A program made the position numbers and the translations under genes. From positions 43,006-107,005 of the forward strand of contig NZ_ML675590.1 in NCBI RefSeq assembly GCF_007826885.1: a DNA stretch of 64,000 nucleotides, given 5' to 3'. How positions within the stretch are numbered: position 1 is the first letter of the stretch; every line of letters begins with the position of its first letter. The DNA comes from Candidatus Nitrosocosmicus arcticus (GTDB taxonomy: Archaea > Thermoproteota > Nitrososphaeria > Nitrososphaerales > Nitrososphaeraceae). A model generated the notes under the pieces. The model saw only the letters and a list, made by a program, of their open reading frames with translations. It was not told where the DNA came from and did no database searches. Shown piece by piece: positions 1-9,284 of the stretch.

Positions 1-164
1 CATTCTAACTAGAATATTATATCCTATTAGTTATAAATATATATTGAAACATTCAAAAATAGTTTTTTAATATAAAATAATATTAGAATATCAAAACGAA
101 ACTTGAACTATTATACTTTAATATTATAGATAATTCAATCTAATTAATAGAGTTTAAGAAAGGA

Positions 165-920
165 ATGAACGTAAGATTATCATTCGTTGCTACATTTTTT
201 ATCATTTCTTGTTTATTCCTCTCGATGTTGTTAATTATACCAATGATAAATTATAATATTGAAGCTACTACTGAGGATTCTTGTGATGTGCATCTGTATG
301 ATAATTTTGATAGTCCATACTTTTTGGGTGAAGGCCAGACATCACCAAACGGAGAGTGGAAGAATGTTTACTCGGGTTATGGGTCAACGGGGGTTGAAGT
401 AATAGATGGGAAATCCGTTTTTTATCTCAAACCTAACGCATCATCAACACCATATGATACGCACACTCATGCTGCATTAGTAAAGTCTACAGACAAATTC
501 TGTGATTTTGAAATGGAGTTTGATATAAATACTGTAAAACAATTGCGAAAGAACTCTCCACCCAATGTATGGGAAGTAGGTTGGATAGACTTTAGGTATG
601 TAGATAAATTTCACCATTATTCACTATTGTTTAAGCCAAACGGAATTGAGCTTGGAAAAAAAGATTGCGACAGCTGCTCAGACCCAGTTGATGGTCAACA
701 GTTTCACGAAACAAAGTCCACTCCAAAGATGAATCTAAATACTTGGAATCATATAAAGGTCGATATGGTTGACAACCACATCAAGGTATTTATCAATGGA
801 AATTTGGAGGTTGACTATATCGATACGGAAATGTCTCCTGAGATGGCGTCTGGCTCAGTAGCAATGTATTCGGAGGATGCCTATGTGTTATACAACAACA
901 TGGATGTTTCGCCCAAATAA
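165..920 (+). CDS. Secreted concanavalin-like (laminin-G/glucanase-fold) protein, paralog 1
   Basis: A 251-residue exported protein of unknown substrate. Residues 5-30 form a strongly hydrophobic signal or anchor segment. The rest is beta-rich, with an opening block (DNFDSPYFLGEGQTSPNGEW) and a late block (WNHIKVDMVDNHIKVFINGN) typical of concanavalin A-like lectin/glucanase folds such as DUF1080 or LamG, where the second block is the usual 'W..v.v.v.g..i.vy.dG' strand pair. Four cysteines in the mature part suggest disulphides outside the cell. The ATG start sits just after a purine-rich AAAGGA. It is a close paralog of the next gene. Fold assignment is by motif; enzyme activity is not claimed and it may only bind glycans. 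Confidence 0.75.
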   Translation: MNVRLSFVATFFIISCLFLSMLLIIPMINYNIEATTEDSCDVHLYDNFDSPYFLGEGQTSPNGEWKNVYSGYGSTGVEVIDGKSVFYLKPNASSTPYDTHTHAALVKSTDKFCDFEMEFDINTVKQLRKNSPPNVWEVGWIDFRYVDKFHHYSLLFKPNGIELGKKDCDSCSDPVDGQQFHETKSTPKMNLNTWNHIKVDMVDNHIKVFINGNLEVDYIDTEMSPEMASGSVAMYSEDAYVLYNNMDVSPK

Positions 921-1148
921 ACGTGAGAAACTTTTAAATAATCAAATAGGAGTTCAGTGATTCAAATTGATTCGAATTATTAAAATCGAGTACCAACCAG
1001 GCAATGTTGTTCATAGTTAAACCAACAACCCATAAAAGCAATTGATTTTAGTACTTAGTGAACAAGATTATGCAATGGGGTTAGAGAATCGTGTTATTGT
1101 GAATAGCTAGGTTTCCTCTAAATTCAATCAATTTTATAACTAAAACAA

Positions 1149-2075
1149 TTGTTCAATCAGAAGGAACCAAATTACAATCGCTTCATAATGATTCACTCGG
1201 TCGGAATCTTGGCAGTAATTTTAGTGTTGGTTCCAATTTTGGGAATACATACATACAATACCGCCTATTCCAGCACATCATTTTCAATATATGACAATAT
1301 TCAGACGAACTTTGACAATCCATTGCCATTACCATTGCCATTTGAAGTACCTCAACTAGATCAGGAAGAGAAGATTGATACTCAAATAGAAGATGATTCT
1401 GAATCTCAACCCGCAGAGATGGCTGCCACTGCTAGTACCTCTTGCATGGCAAGTGTATATGATAATTTTGATAGTCAATACTTTTTAGGTGAAGGCCAGA
1501 CATCACCAAACGGAGAGTGGAAGAATGTTTACTCCGGCTTGGGGTCAACAGGAGTAAAAAATGTCGACTGGAGGTCTGTATTTTATTTGAGTCCAAAAGC
1601 TTCTACTAGCCCATCTGAAACACATGCTGCGTTGGTAGAGTCTACGGACAAATTTTGCAACTTTAATATGAAGGTTGATATGAATACCGTAAAACAATTG
1701 AGACAGAACTCTCCGGATAATACGTGGGAAGTGGGTTGGTTATTCTTCAGGTATTCAGATACATTTCACTATTACTGGCTTGCAGTAAAACCAAACGGAA
1801 TAGAGCTTGGAAAGAAAGATTGTGGCAGCTGCACAAACCCAGTTGATGGTCAGAAATTCCTAGTAACAAAGTCCACTCCAACGTTGAAGATGAATACTTG
1901 GAATAAGATAACGGTCGATATGGTTGGTAATCAAATCAAGGTATATTTCAATGGAAACTTAGTAATAAATTATATTGATAAAACGATGTCTCCAAAGTTG
2001 GCTTCTGGCTCACTAGCAATGTATTCGGAGGATGCCTATGTGTTATACAACAACATGGATGTTTCCCCAAAGTAA
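1149..2075 (+). CDS. Secreted concanavalin-like protein, paralog 2
   Basis: Paralog of the preceding gene with an added linker. The start is uncertain: the frame opens at TTG 1149, but ATG 1188 (residue 14) begins directly before the hydrophobic export segment (MIHSVGILAVILVLVPILGI) and is the better candidate. After the signal comes a proline/acidic linker (about residues 55-92) absent from paralog 1, then the concanavalin-like domain (about 100-308) with the same blocks. Parts of the DNA, such as the last 50 nt of both genes, are almost identical. Likely extracellular and possibly glycan-binding. Confidence 0.75.
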   Translation: MFNQKEPNYNRFIMIHSVGILAVILVLVPILGIHTYNTAYSSTSFSIYDNIQTNFDNPLPLPLPFEVPQLDQEEKIDTQIEDDSESQPAEMAATASTSCMASVYDNFDSQYFLGEGQTSPNGEWKNVYSGLGSTGVKNVDWRSVFYLSPKASTSPSETHAALVESTDKFCNFNMKVDMNTVKQLRQNSPDNTWEVGWLFFRYSDTFHYYWLAVKPNGIELGKKDCGSCTNPVDGQKFLVTKSTPTLKMNTWNKITVDMVGNQIKVYFNGNLVINYIDKTMSPKLASGSLAMYSEDAYVLYNNMDVSPK

Positions 2076-2244
2076 CAATACTTTTTTTAGGTGACACATT
2101 TTTGGTAAGACCAATCTTATGACTTCAACCTACGATTAAAGCAAGTAGTAAAAAGTTTGGCCATGTTAGCTTGACCGTAGATCTCTTGCGTAATTAGCAG
2201 TGTTTAATAATATTTTTTAACCCTACATTATTGTTGTACTTAAC

Positions 2245-3135
2245 AGGTATTCATTATTCAGTTATAGTTTACCAGTCCTTATACTATTCTTGATATCCTA
2301 TTGTATCTTTTGAGCCTTTTTCTAAACACTTCGTTCATTATTCTGTACTTTTTTGGCTTACAAATGCCATGTTCTCTATTACTATCCTTTTTGCAGGATG
2401 GTGTTTGTTGTACTCTTTCTGTCCTGGTGTTAACTCGCAGCCTTTCTCCTTTTTGATAGGTAATGATGATTTTTGTTCCGTATCGCCTTGTTGTACTCCA
2501 AAGAAGCAAGGTCACACACCCTTTGCACTTCTTATGGGATATGAGGATGATTATTTTTATAGACGCTATAACTACACCTTCTACCTCTTTTTTGTTTTGT
2601 AGATTAACAATCCTTTTAGGTTAACTAATGCATATAGATTCACTACAGTTGTGTCTCCTTTTCTTCTAGTCTAAAGAGTACATGTTTCTGGTCTTCCTGT
2701 TCTTTATTGGTCTGGGTATAGGCAGTTCAGTACTCTATTTAAAGGCCATAAAGCCTGCGGAATATTCTTCTTTCACTCCTTTGGTTTTCAGCCTTTTAGA
2801 TATTTTGCATAGTTTCTGTGGAAGAGGCAAGCAAACAGGATCGTATCGACCTTACTATCTTTTGAATATCCCTGCATACGTTACTTTTGTTCAAATCAAA
2901 AAAAAGTTCATTAAGGTATAGGTAATATATAGGCAAAATATAGGCGAAAGTACACAAGAACATAATGCTTCTGTCTTTTACAGCAAATTTAAAGTGTCTA
3001 ACAGCACCAATATCTCATCCTCTAACTCTGTCTTTTCTTCTTGCAGATGAAAGACGTTTTTTCTCATCTTTTGGATACCTCTTCTCTATATATTTATAGA
3101 CGACATCTAACCGTTTGACTGAAAGACCGGTAATG
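2245..3135 (-). pseudogene. Decayed IS5-like (DDE_Tnp_4-type) transposase
   Basis: No intact gene lies here, but the minus strand reads in shifting frames as a full-length transposase of the IS5/DDE_Tnp_4 kind. From about 3135 downward: KRLDVVYKYIEKRYPKDEKK, a segment containing RHFKFAVKDRSIM, then TELPIPRP near 2720, a GHT/RRHT-like stretch near 2650, QKEYNKHHPAKRIVIEN near 2400, and KKYRIMNEVFRKRLKRYNR near 2300. Several stops and at least three frame changes separate the blocks. The TELPIPRP and 'RIVIEH...KKYRIM' motifs are what identify the family. The 77-79-residue open frames here are by-products. Boundaries are approximate and no terminal repeats were identified. Confidence 0.62.
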
Positions 3136-3161
3136 ATTTGAAAACAATGGTTTTCTGAATA

Positions 3162-3179
3162 CTTATATATATATAATAA
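3162..3179 (+). promoter_or_regulatory. TATA-box region for the beta-propeller gene
   Basis: A run of alternating T and A (cttatatatatataataa) lies about 20-36 nt before the TTG start at 3198. That is the expected place for an archaeal TATA box on a leaderless transcript. No ribosome-binding site is visible between it and the start, which fits this reading. Confidence 0.5.
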
Positions 3180-3197
3180 TTTAATAGTGTCTATAAA

Positions 3198-4472
3198 TTG
3201 AAAACATTCATCATATGTGGTCTCTTAGTATTTGCTCTTATATTTTATATTAAACCTATTGAAGTATTAGCAATTCCTTCCGACCAAAATATCGCGATGA
3301 TTAAGAGTTGGGCTCTTCCGCTGCCTGGTGATCAAAATAGCGGTTTTCCTATTACTAGTTCATTTAGTGGTAATGACATTTATTTTGCAGACAGTAGCTC
3401 AAACACTATTGGAAGTCTTGATGTGAATACTAATACAATTACAACATGGAATATACCTACTGCTAATAGCCTTCCCAGTTCAATTAAATATCACTCTTCG
3501 GGTAATGTATACTTTATAGAAAGCAATGCAAATACTATTGGAAGGCTTGCTCCGCAAACTAATACCATTACAGAATGGGCTATACAATCAAACTCTTCTG
3601 CTTCCTCTGCAGGCAATAACTCTGCAGCAAATGACAACATCAGACAATTTAACTCAGTGGATGTAGATCCTTCAAATGGTAATGTATACTTTATAGAAAG
3701 CAATGCAAACACTATTGGAAGGCTTGCTCCGCAAACTAATACCATTACAGAATGGGCTATACAATCAAACTCTTCTGCTTCCTCTGCAGGCAATAACTCT
3801 GCAGCAAATGACAACATCAGACAATTTAACTCAGTGGATGTAGATCCTTCAAATGGTAATGTATACTTTATAGAAAGCAATGCAAACACTATTGGAAGGC
3901 TTGCTCCGCAAACTAATACCATTACAGAATGGGCTATACAATCAAACTCTTCTGCTTCCTCTGCAGGCAATAACTCTGCAGCAAATGACAACATCAGACA
4001 ATTTAACTCAGTGGATGTAGATCCTTCAAATGGTAATGTATACTTTATAGAAAGCAATGCAAATACTATTGGAAGGCTTGCTCCGCAAAATAATACCATT
4101 ACAGAATGGGCTATACAATCAAACTCGACTAGCATAAATTCGATTGCTTTGGGCTTTACTGGCAGTAACGAGATTTATTTTGCAGACAGTAGCTCAAACA
4201 CTATTGGAAGTCTTGATGTGAATACTAATACAATTACAAAATGGAATATACCTACTGCTAATAGCCTTCCCAGTTCAATTAAATTTGATAGTACCACGGG
4301 TAATGTATACTTTATAGAAAGCAATGCAAACACTATTGGAAGGCTTACGCCTATTTCCAGTGAATTTACTGAATGGAAATTGCAGGAACAACCCTCGGCT
4401 ATCGAAATTGACTCTGCTGGAAGCGTACACTACATTGACGAGAATGGTTCTAAAATCGTCAGAATGGATTAA
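3198..4472 (+). CDS. Secreted beta-propeller protein (virginiamycin B lyase-like / NHL-like) with near-identical blades
   Basis: A 424-residue exported protein. Residues 4-25 are a signal segment. The rest is a chain of propeller strands, each with a 'GNVYFIESNANTIGRL' and 'NTITEWAI' pattern, as in virginiamycin B lyase (Vgb)-like and SMP-30-like propellers. Three complete 59-residue units and a partial fourth, almost identical at DNA level, make up residues 102-310. A different pair, 'IYFADSSSNTIGSLDVNTNT', occurs once before and once after them. Probably extracellular. Vgb lyase activity is not implied, since many family members only bind ligands. The TTG start is supported by the TATA box upstream and the signal peptide that follows. 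Confidence 0.8.
   Translation: MKTFIICGLLVFALIFYIKPIEVLAIPSDQNIAMIKSWALPLPGDQNSGFPITSSFSGNDIYFADSSSNTIGSLDVNTNTITTWNIPTANSLPSSIKYHSSGNVYFIESNANTIGRLAPQTNTITEWAIQSNSSASSAGNNSAANDNIRQFNSVDVDPSNGNVYFIESNANTIGRLAPQTNTITEWAIQSNSSASSAGNNSAANDNIRQFNSVDVDPSNGNVYFIESNANTIGRLAPQTNTITEWAIQSNSSASSAGNNSAANDNIRQFNSVDVDPSNGNVYFIESNANTIGRLAPQNNTITEWAIQSNSTSINSIALGFTGSNEIYFADSSSNTIGSLDVNTNTITKWNIPTANSLPSSIKFDSTTGNVYFIESNANTIGRLTPISSEFTEWKLQEQPSAIEIDSAGSVHYIDENGSKIVRMD
3501..4125 (+). repeat. Tandem 177-bp repeat inside the beta-propeller gene (three copies plus a partial fourth)
   Basis: Copies start at 3501, 3678, 3855 and 4032, each exactly 177 nt (59 codons) apart. They differ by only a few bases, for example an aat/aac change in 'AATAC'. 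The fourth copy is cut short at about 4125 and diverges into unique sequence. A second pair of near-identical segments (about 3376-3489 and 4162-4290) flanks the array. Because 177 is divisible by three, the opposite strand is also open through the array; this is an artefact. Confidence 0.95.
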
Positions 4473-4478
4473 ACCGAC

Positions 4479-4886
4479 ATGGCTAACTTTGGAAACAAAA
4501 TTGATTCTACGGGATTAGTATTCCTGGTATCTATTATTATCTTATTTTCGTTGATATTTGTAAAATCTAATACCGATATTGCTTTCTCTCAAACCACGTC
4601 TTTGGCCACAACTTTTGAGGTAAATGAATCCACATATACGGCTAACTCTTCTCTAAGGGGGAATCAAATCATAGAAAATGAAACCACATCTAAAGATTAC
4701 GATATAACAAATACCTCTACAGTATTGAATCCCTTATTAAATAATCCCACATACAGCGTCACTAATGCTACAGTAACTCTTAAAACAGACATTCTAGAGG
4801 GTTTGGACAGTAACAAACCGACCCTAGTTAATCAGACTCAGACTATAATAGCACCTCAAGAAAATGTAATTATCGGACAAAATTAA
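4479..4886 (+). CDS. Small exported protein of unknown function
   Basis: A 135-residue protein starting with ATG 6 nt after the stop of the beta-propeller gene, so probably co-transcribed with it. Residues 10-37 form one hydrophobic export or anchor segment. The remainder is rich in Asn, Thr and Ser with several N-x-S/T sites, a composition common in extracellular archaeal proteins that carry N-glycans. No domain recognised. Its position suggests a surface or secreted partner of the propeller protein, which is inference only. Confidence 0.6.
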   Translation: MANFGNKIDSTGLVFLVSIIILFSLIFVKSNTDIAFSQTTSLATTFEVNESTYTANSSLRGNQIIENETTSKDYDITNTSTVLNPLLNNPTYSVTNATVTLKTDILEGLDSNKPTLVNQTQTIIAPQENVIIGQN

Positions 4887-5083
4887 TTAAGATAACGGGT
4901 TGAGATCATTGGATTTTTTAATACAGGTTAAACCTGAAAATTCTTGTCCGGATAAAAAACATGTTTTGGTTGATAATGCTAGAACGTTTTTGGATCGGGC
5001 TTCTCTCAGGTAATGGGCATTAAAAGTACAACTACAGACCGTGGCTTGATTAACCTTTAGTCACCCCGAGAGCGACTGTTAAC
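4887..5083. other. Gene-poor spacer
   Basis: About 200 bases between the small exported protein gene and the transposase relic. I see no convincing gene, RNA or repeat in it. Confidence 0.5.
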
Positions 5084-5690
5084 TTAAGTATAGATCACCT
5101 CCTTGTTGTGGTAATTTTCAAAAATATTCAATCATTTGCCCCCATGTTTTAGTTTGCAATTCTTTAGTTTACATGGAAAGCAGACATCCAAATATTCTGT
5201 CCTGTCTTTTATGTATTGCATAGTTCTCTCAATTAGGCTTTTTTTTGCAAAGGAAGGAATGGATATGGTCATCGAGTTTTAGGAATTGTGATACTTGAGG
5301 ATTCCATATACCTATATCTGCAGAAACAGGATGCTTACTACGAACCCTCACTAGCCAGAAATATAACTTTCTGCCAAAAGGTGTTTCTCCCCTTAGAAAT
5401 GGATAGTGCTGGAATTTGTCTTTTTTGAGGTTCTATAGCAATCCAAAGCCATAGCAACTCCGACCCGGCCTTGATTAGTGTTTGATCAACTATGAATTAC
5501 TAAATTTTCTTTCTCTTTGAGGATATATTTCTAGGACGAAATTTCTAAATCCACTACCAAATTGCGACACGGCTTCTTATGACCTCGAGTAGATAAAATA
5601 TTGCTATGGAAACACATCTAGTTGATAATCCAAGAAAGTACAAATACAATGCGCGACTAATATTTGATAACCATAAAAGTGATAGGACAT
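5084..5690 (-). pseudogene. Decayed IS6/IS240-like transposase, minus-strand copy
   Basis: Read on the minus strand with several frame changes, this stretch spells the blocks of a DDE transposase of the IS6/IS240 type. In order from about 5660: LYLYFLGLST, a long damaged stretch, SSKRKK, F-I-V-D-Q-T-L-I-K-A-G-S-E-L with LWLWIAIEP (about 5500-5420), SISKGRNTF, a degraded 'HPVS..G.W.P', ERTMQYIKDRTEYLDV (about 5220-5170), CKLKHGG and LNIFENYHNKEVIYT ending at a TAA at 5084-5086. Stops and indels make it non-functional. The relic at 9890-10439 is from the same family. No clear terminal repeats. Confidence 0.65.
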
Positions 5691-5880
5691 CTTTGAGCTT
5701 TAGATGATTTTTTGTAAAGTTGACAGCGCCCACAAAGCCCTACACGTATTCTCTATTTAATGTGGGTCTCTGAGGGTGAATTGAACACATCAAGTCTAAC
5801 GTAAATTTATATAAAATTGGTACATATGGGATTCTAATAAAGTTAACTTTCTATAAACATTCTTGCATACAATTGAAATG

Positions 5881-6905
5881 AAATTAGTTACTATTGCAGG
5901 GACTAGGCCTGAAATAATCAAACTAGCATATTTGGTTCCGTTGTTAAATAACAACTTTGATCACAAATTTGTATACGGGTCAACATTTTTCTCCAAATAT
6001 GAGTGACATCTGCATTGATGAATTAAAAGTCAAGCCTGATTATGATCTTCAATCAAAATTCATCAGACATTTTCACAATGAAAACTAATTTATTGCCTGT
6101 GTTAAAAGCTATTAATCATGGTTATGTTGTTATCTATAGTGACACTGACTCTAATATGGCCGCGGCCTTAGCAGCTGAGGATATTCCGAGTAAAATTATT
6201 CATGTTGAAGCGGAGGTTAGAGATTTTGACCTACATGTACCCGAGGAACCACTTTGGATCCAAATAGATGAAATGTCTGACTATTTTTTTCCTCCATCAA
6301 ACTTTTGTACGACCGTTCTATCATATGAAAATACAAGGGGTAAAATCTTCACTACAGCAAATCTAATAGTGGATGTTTGTAAAGATTTGTTAAGAATTGC
6401 AATTTCAAGAAAACTTTCAGAGTCTCTTCCGCAAGAATATCTTTTGTCGACTTTACACAGGCCAGAAAATGTCGATAATCCCCACAATCTTAGATTACTG
6501 ATGAACCATATTGCCCCTACTAATCATCCTGTTGTATTCCCCGTTCATCCCAGGACAAAAAAGAACTTACAACACTTTAACATTGGTATTCCTTCAAATA
6601 TAACAATAATAGATCCCCTTGGATACATGGATTTTCTTTCTTGAATGTCAAAATCAAAGTTGATGTTGACGTATTCTCGGGTATTCCACAAGAATCTCTT
6701 ACAATAAAAAAGCCTTGCATTACCCTGAGACATACGTCAGCAAGATGAGAAACTATCTTACTAAAAGCAAACACTTTTGTTTCCCCACGATAGGGAAGAC
6801 AACCTGGACAAAGTTATAAAAAAATGCTCACCACAAAAATACACAAAAATCCTTATGATGACCATGTAGCCCAAAACTTTCATGAAATAATGCAATCGGA
6901 GCTAA
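5881..6905 (+). pseudogene. wecB: Decayed UDP-N-acetylglucosamine 2-epimerase (WecB-like)
   Basis: The gene once made the non-hydrolysing UDP-GlcNAc 2-epimerase that supplies UDP-ManNAc for surface polysaccharides. It opens with ATG 5881 and the typical start KLVTIAGTRPEIIKLAYLVP, then loses frame near 5985 (an apparent 2-nt loss in 'YTGQHFSPN'), again near 6045, and hits a stop at 6642-6644 after PLGYMDFLS. The middle part remains open (6042-6644) with the hallmark STLHRPENVDNP and VFPVHPRTKKN. Beyond the stop, decayed pieces of 'DSGGVQEES', 'KPCITLR' and a C-terminal helix ending near 6905 can still be read. Full length would be about 340 residues, normal for the family. At least three lesions, so it is not a sequencing slip. 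Confidence 0.87.
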
Positions 6906-7428
6906 CCTAATATATTAGTAATACCTCTTTTTACAGAAACTAAAGACTATATCAATACCCACAGAGTGATCTCATCCTTTTCTCTATCACTCAATGACAA
7001 GTTCTGGTAAAACTATTTGCTTCTTGGTTTAGTTCCTTTGTTTTAACTTACATGTTGAGATTACGTTAGCAAAACGATCAATTCTATCGAAAAATGTTTA
7101 GATCATGAGAAATGGTTATCGTAAGTACTAATTTCTTTTGTAATTGAGATATTTAATTGATTTTACAGATGATTCTCTAATAGCTGGAACGTACTTCAAG
7201 ATTTCAAATTAGACTTTAATGAAGATAAAATTAACAGAACTATACAGTGCCAGCTGATTGTGGAAGATGTAACCACGGGCTCATGTTCTTTCAATTTCAG
7301 CATAGCACTCCTCTTTAAGCAGAAAAAGATTATACTAGTACCAATATTCACACAAGGATAGAAAGGTCACAAACCTATATTCAAATAAAGGTATCTAAAT
7401 ATATGGACATTCCCTTTTCCATACTAAA
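6906..7428. other. Intergenic stretch without recognisable genes
   Basis: About 520 bases of AT-rich sequence. Short frames are present (for example a plus-strand piece near 7190-7310) but none has a recognisable motif or a sensible start. It may be further decayed coding DNA, given its neighbours. Confidence 0.4.
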
Positions 7429-7953
7429 ATGAATCAAAGTATGTACATACCTATTATGTTTACATCTTTTTTCATTTTTATCCTTTTACTTATTTTTTAT
7501 AATGATCATTTATCGTATGCTCAATGGGTTATGCAGCCCTTACCTCTTCCTGGTCCTCCGGGCCCAGATTGCTGTAGTACTAGTAATTTAAGAAATGATA
7601 CTACTCCTCCAAGAATAATTATAATAACAAATATACTACATGAGGGTAATAACGTATTGAAGTTAAAGATAGAGGATGAATCTCCATTGAAGCTTAGAGG
7701 AATAAATTTCACCCAAGGTAACAAGAATATTGAAACTTATTTGGCAAAAGAGCAAAATCAAGAATACATTGCACTTGTTAAGGTTGTTCCCCCTTTTACA
7801 GAAATACAAGTACGGGCAGTAGACGTAAACGATAATTCTGCAAGACTGGTTCAGCAGATAAAGGTGGAAAATTGGTTTAACATGATCATATCCTCCATTA
7901 CAAACAATCCAATTTGGAAAAATACTCAAAGTCTTTTCGGGGAATATCGTTGA
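7429..7953 (+). CDS. Small exported protein with a C-terminal Ig-like beta region
   Basis: A 174-residue protein with a hydrophobic export segment (about residues 7-28), a proline/glycine-rich spacer containing LPLPGPPGPD and a Cys-Cys pair (residues 48-49), then a beta-rich region (about 58-150) beginning 'DTTPPRIIIITN' and ending 'VRAVDVNDNSARL', a pattern seen in Ig-like or fibronectin-like modules of surface proteins. Its TGA stop overlaps a TTG start of the glycosyltransferase that follows, so the two are probably translated together. Function unknown; location at or outside the membrane is inferred. Confidence 0.65.
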   Translation: MNQSMYIPIMFTSFFIFILLLIFYNDHLSYAQWVMQPLPLPGPPGPDCCSTSNLRNDTTPPRIIIITNILHEGNNVLKLKIEDESPLKLRGINFTQGNKNIETYLAKEQNQEYIALVKVVPPFTEIQVRAVDVNDNSARLVQQIKVENWFNMIISSITNNPIWKNTQSLFGEYR

Positions 7954-9284
7954 AAGACAAAAGATGGAAATTTATGTATTCTGTATTATTGGTAATATGG
8001 ATTACAGTAATCTTAAATACCATTTATTATTGGTATACGGGAAACGAAATTCTGATTGATACCGATGTAAATCTCTATTATGTGACTTTGCCGCCATTAA
8101 TTATTATTATTATTTATACGGCACTAACATTATTCATTCTCATTACCTATCTCGCAATGGATAAAAAGGTAAAAACTATTCAAGAAAAAGCTTACGAAAA
8201 CTTCAAGGAAGCAATTATCAAAAAGAACTTATTATGCTCTATAATAATAGCAGCACACAATGAAGACACGGTAATAAAAAAAACAGTAACAGAATTACTA
8301 AAACAAACATATCACAATATGGAAATTATTATCGTGTGTCACAACTGCAGTGACAATACTTTTGCTGAAGCATCTGTCAAAGATCCGCGAGTAAAGCCAC
8401 TTGACTATAAAACAAAAGATTCTGGAAAAGGAATAGCATTAAATTTTGGAGTTTCAAAATCCCATGGAGAATACATATTAGTTCTTGATGCAGATGGAAT
8501 TCTAAGTCCTGACTTTATAGAGAAAGGACTCCCGTTGTTAGAAAAATATGCTGCAGTACAAGGGAGATATGTGCCAAGTAATAGAAATTACAGTTTCGTT
8601 ACTAGATTGTTGTCAATAGAAGGTGATTTATGGTCAACACCCTACATGACAGCTAGGACTGCATTGGATCAAAGGGGAGGTCTTGGTGGAACAGGTTATA
8701 TTTTAAGAAAAGATATCCTTCTGGAAGTTGGGGGATTTACAAACCATCTGGTAGATGATTATGAACTTACTTCTAGATTATTGAGAAAAGGCCATAGAAT
8801 CGTTTTTGGACCTCAATGTATTAATTATGATGAAAAACCTCCCACCATAGAAATTCTGTTAAAACAAAGAGCCAGATGGGCCAAAGGGTTCATTGATCTT
8901 TTGAAAAATCGAGTTTGCGAACCTACTGATATACTGGGTATCATTTTTTGGGCCAGTCCTATAGTTATATTTACTGCGCTAGGTTTGTTTGTGACCATTG
9001 GATTTGGAATGATCTTTAATTTAGTGTTTGGATACTTCCCTTTTAACTATGCTACAATAACAATTAACCAATGGCTTTTGCTTACCGCTTTTATTTGGAT
9101 AATTCAAACGACTGTATTAGCAAAAGAATATGGGTGGACCGGGTTTAAATATGCAATATTTATACCAATTTACAATTCGTTTGTATTGTACGTTTTTGTG
9201 GTTTTTGTTAGGGCATGGACCATTAAATCATGGGGTGCGACGAAAACAACTCATGGGTTTACCACAAAATCAAACAGCATCTAG
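7950..9284 (+). CDS. Membrane-bound family 2 glycosyltransferase (processive type)
   Basis: A polysaccharide-synthesising GT2 enzyme related to hyaluronan/cellulose/poly-GlcNAc synthases. The frame is open from TTG 7914, but TTG 7950 overlaps the stop of the upstream gene (tTGA) and follows GGGGAAT, so I prefer 7950 (444 residues). Two N-terminal membrane segments precede the catalytic domain, which starts with SIIIAAHNEDT. It contains the DAD metal site (Asp180/Asp182), the acceptor-site DD in HLVDDYEL, and Q-R-A-R-W (about 306-310), the QxxRW signature of processive GT2 enzymes. Three or four further membrane segments end the protein. It probably extends a sugar chain at the cell surface. 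The substrate cannot be read from sequence. Confidence 0.88.
   Translation: MKDKRWKFMYSVLLVIWITVILNTIYYWYTGNEILIDTDVNLYYVTLPPLIIIIIYTALTLFILITYLAMDKKVKTIQEKAYENFKEAIIKKNLLCSIIIAAHNEDTVIKKTVTELLKQTYHNMEIIIVCHNCSDNTFAEASVKDPRVKPLDYKTKDSGKGIALNFGVSKSHGEYILVLDADGILSPDFIEKGLPLLEKYAAVQGRYVPSNRNYSFVTRLLSIEGDLWSTPYMTARTALDQRGGLGGTGYILRKDILLEVGGFTNHLVDDYELTSRLLRKGHRIVFGPQCINYDEKPPTIEILLKQRARWAKGFIDLLKNRVCEPTDILGIIFWASPIVIFTALGLFVTIGFGMIFNLVFGYFPFNYATITINQWLLLTAFIWIIQTTVLAKEYGWTGFKYAIFIPIYNSFVLYVFVVFVRAWTIKSWGATKTTHGFTTKSNSI

Noticed and set aside
2369..2921. Two short plus-strand frames that look like membrane proteins
   Set aside because: They overlap the minus-strand transposase relic, and their hydrophobicity is explained by the complement of charged codons.
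3501..4125. CRISPR array
   Set aside because: The repeats are directly adjacent, in frame and 177 bp long, with no unique spacers. No cas genes are present in the window.
3491..4135. 214-codon minus-strand open frame over the beta-propeller repeats
   Set aside because: It is an antisense by-product: the repeat length is divisible by three, so the absence of stops in one copy carries through all copies. No family match and no start context.
5084..6905. Reading 4887-6905 as one damaged polysaccharide operon
   Set aside because: The first part reads as a transposase on the opposite strand; only 5881-6905 belongs to the epimerase.
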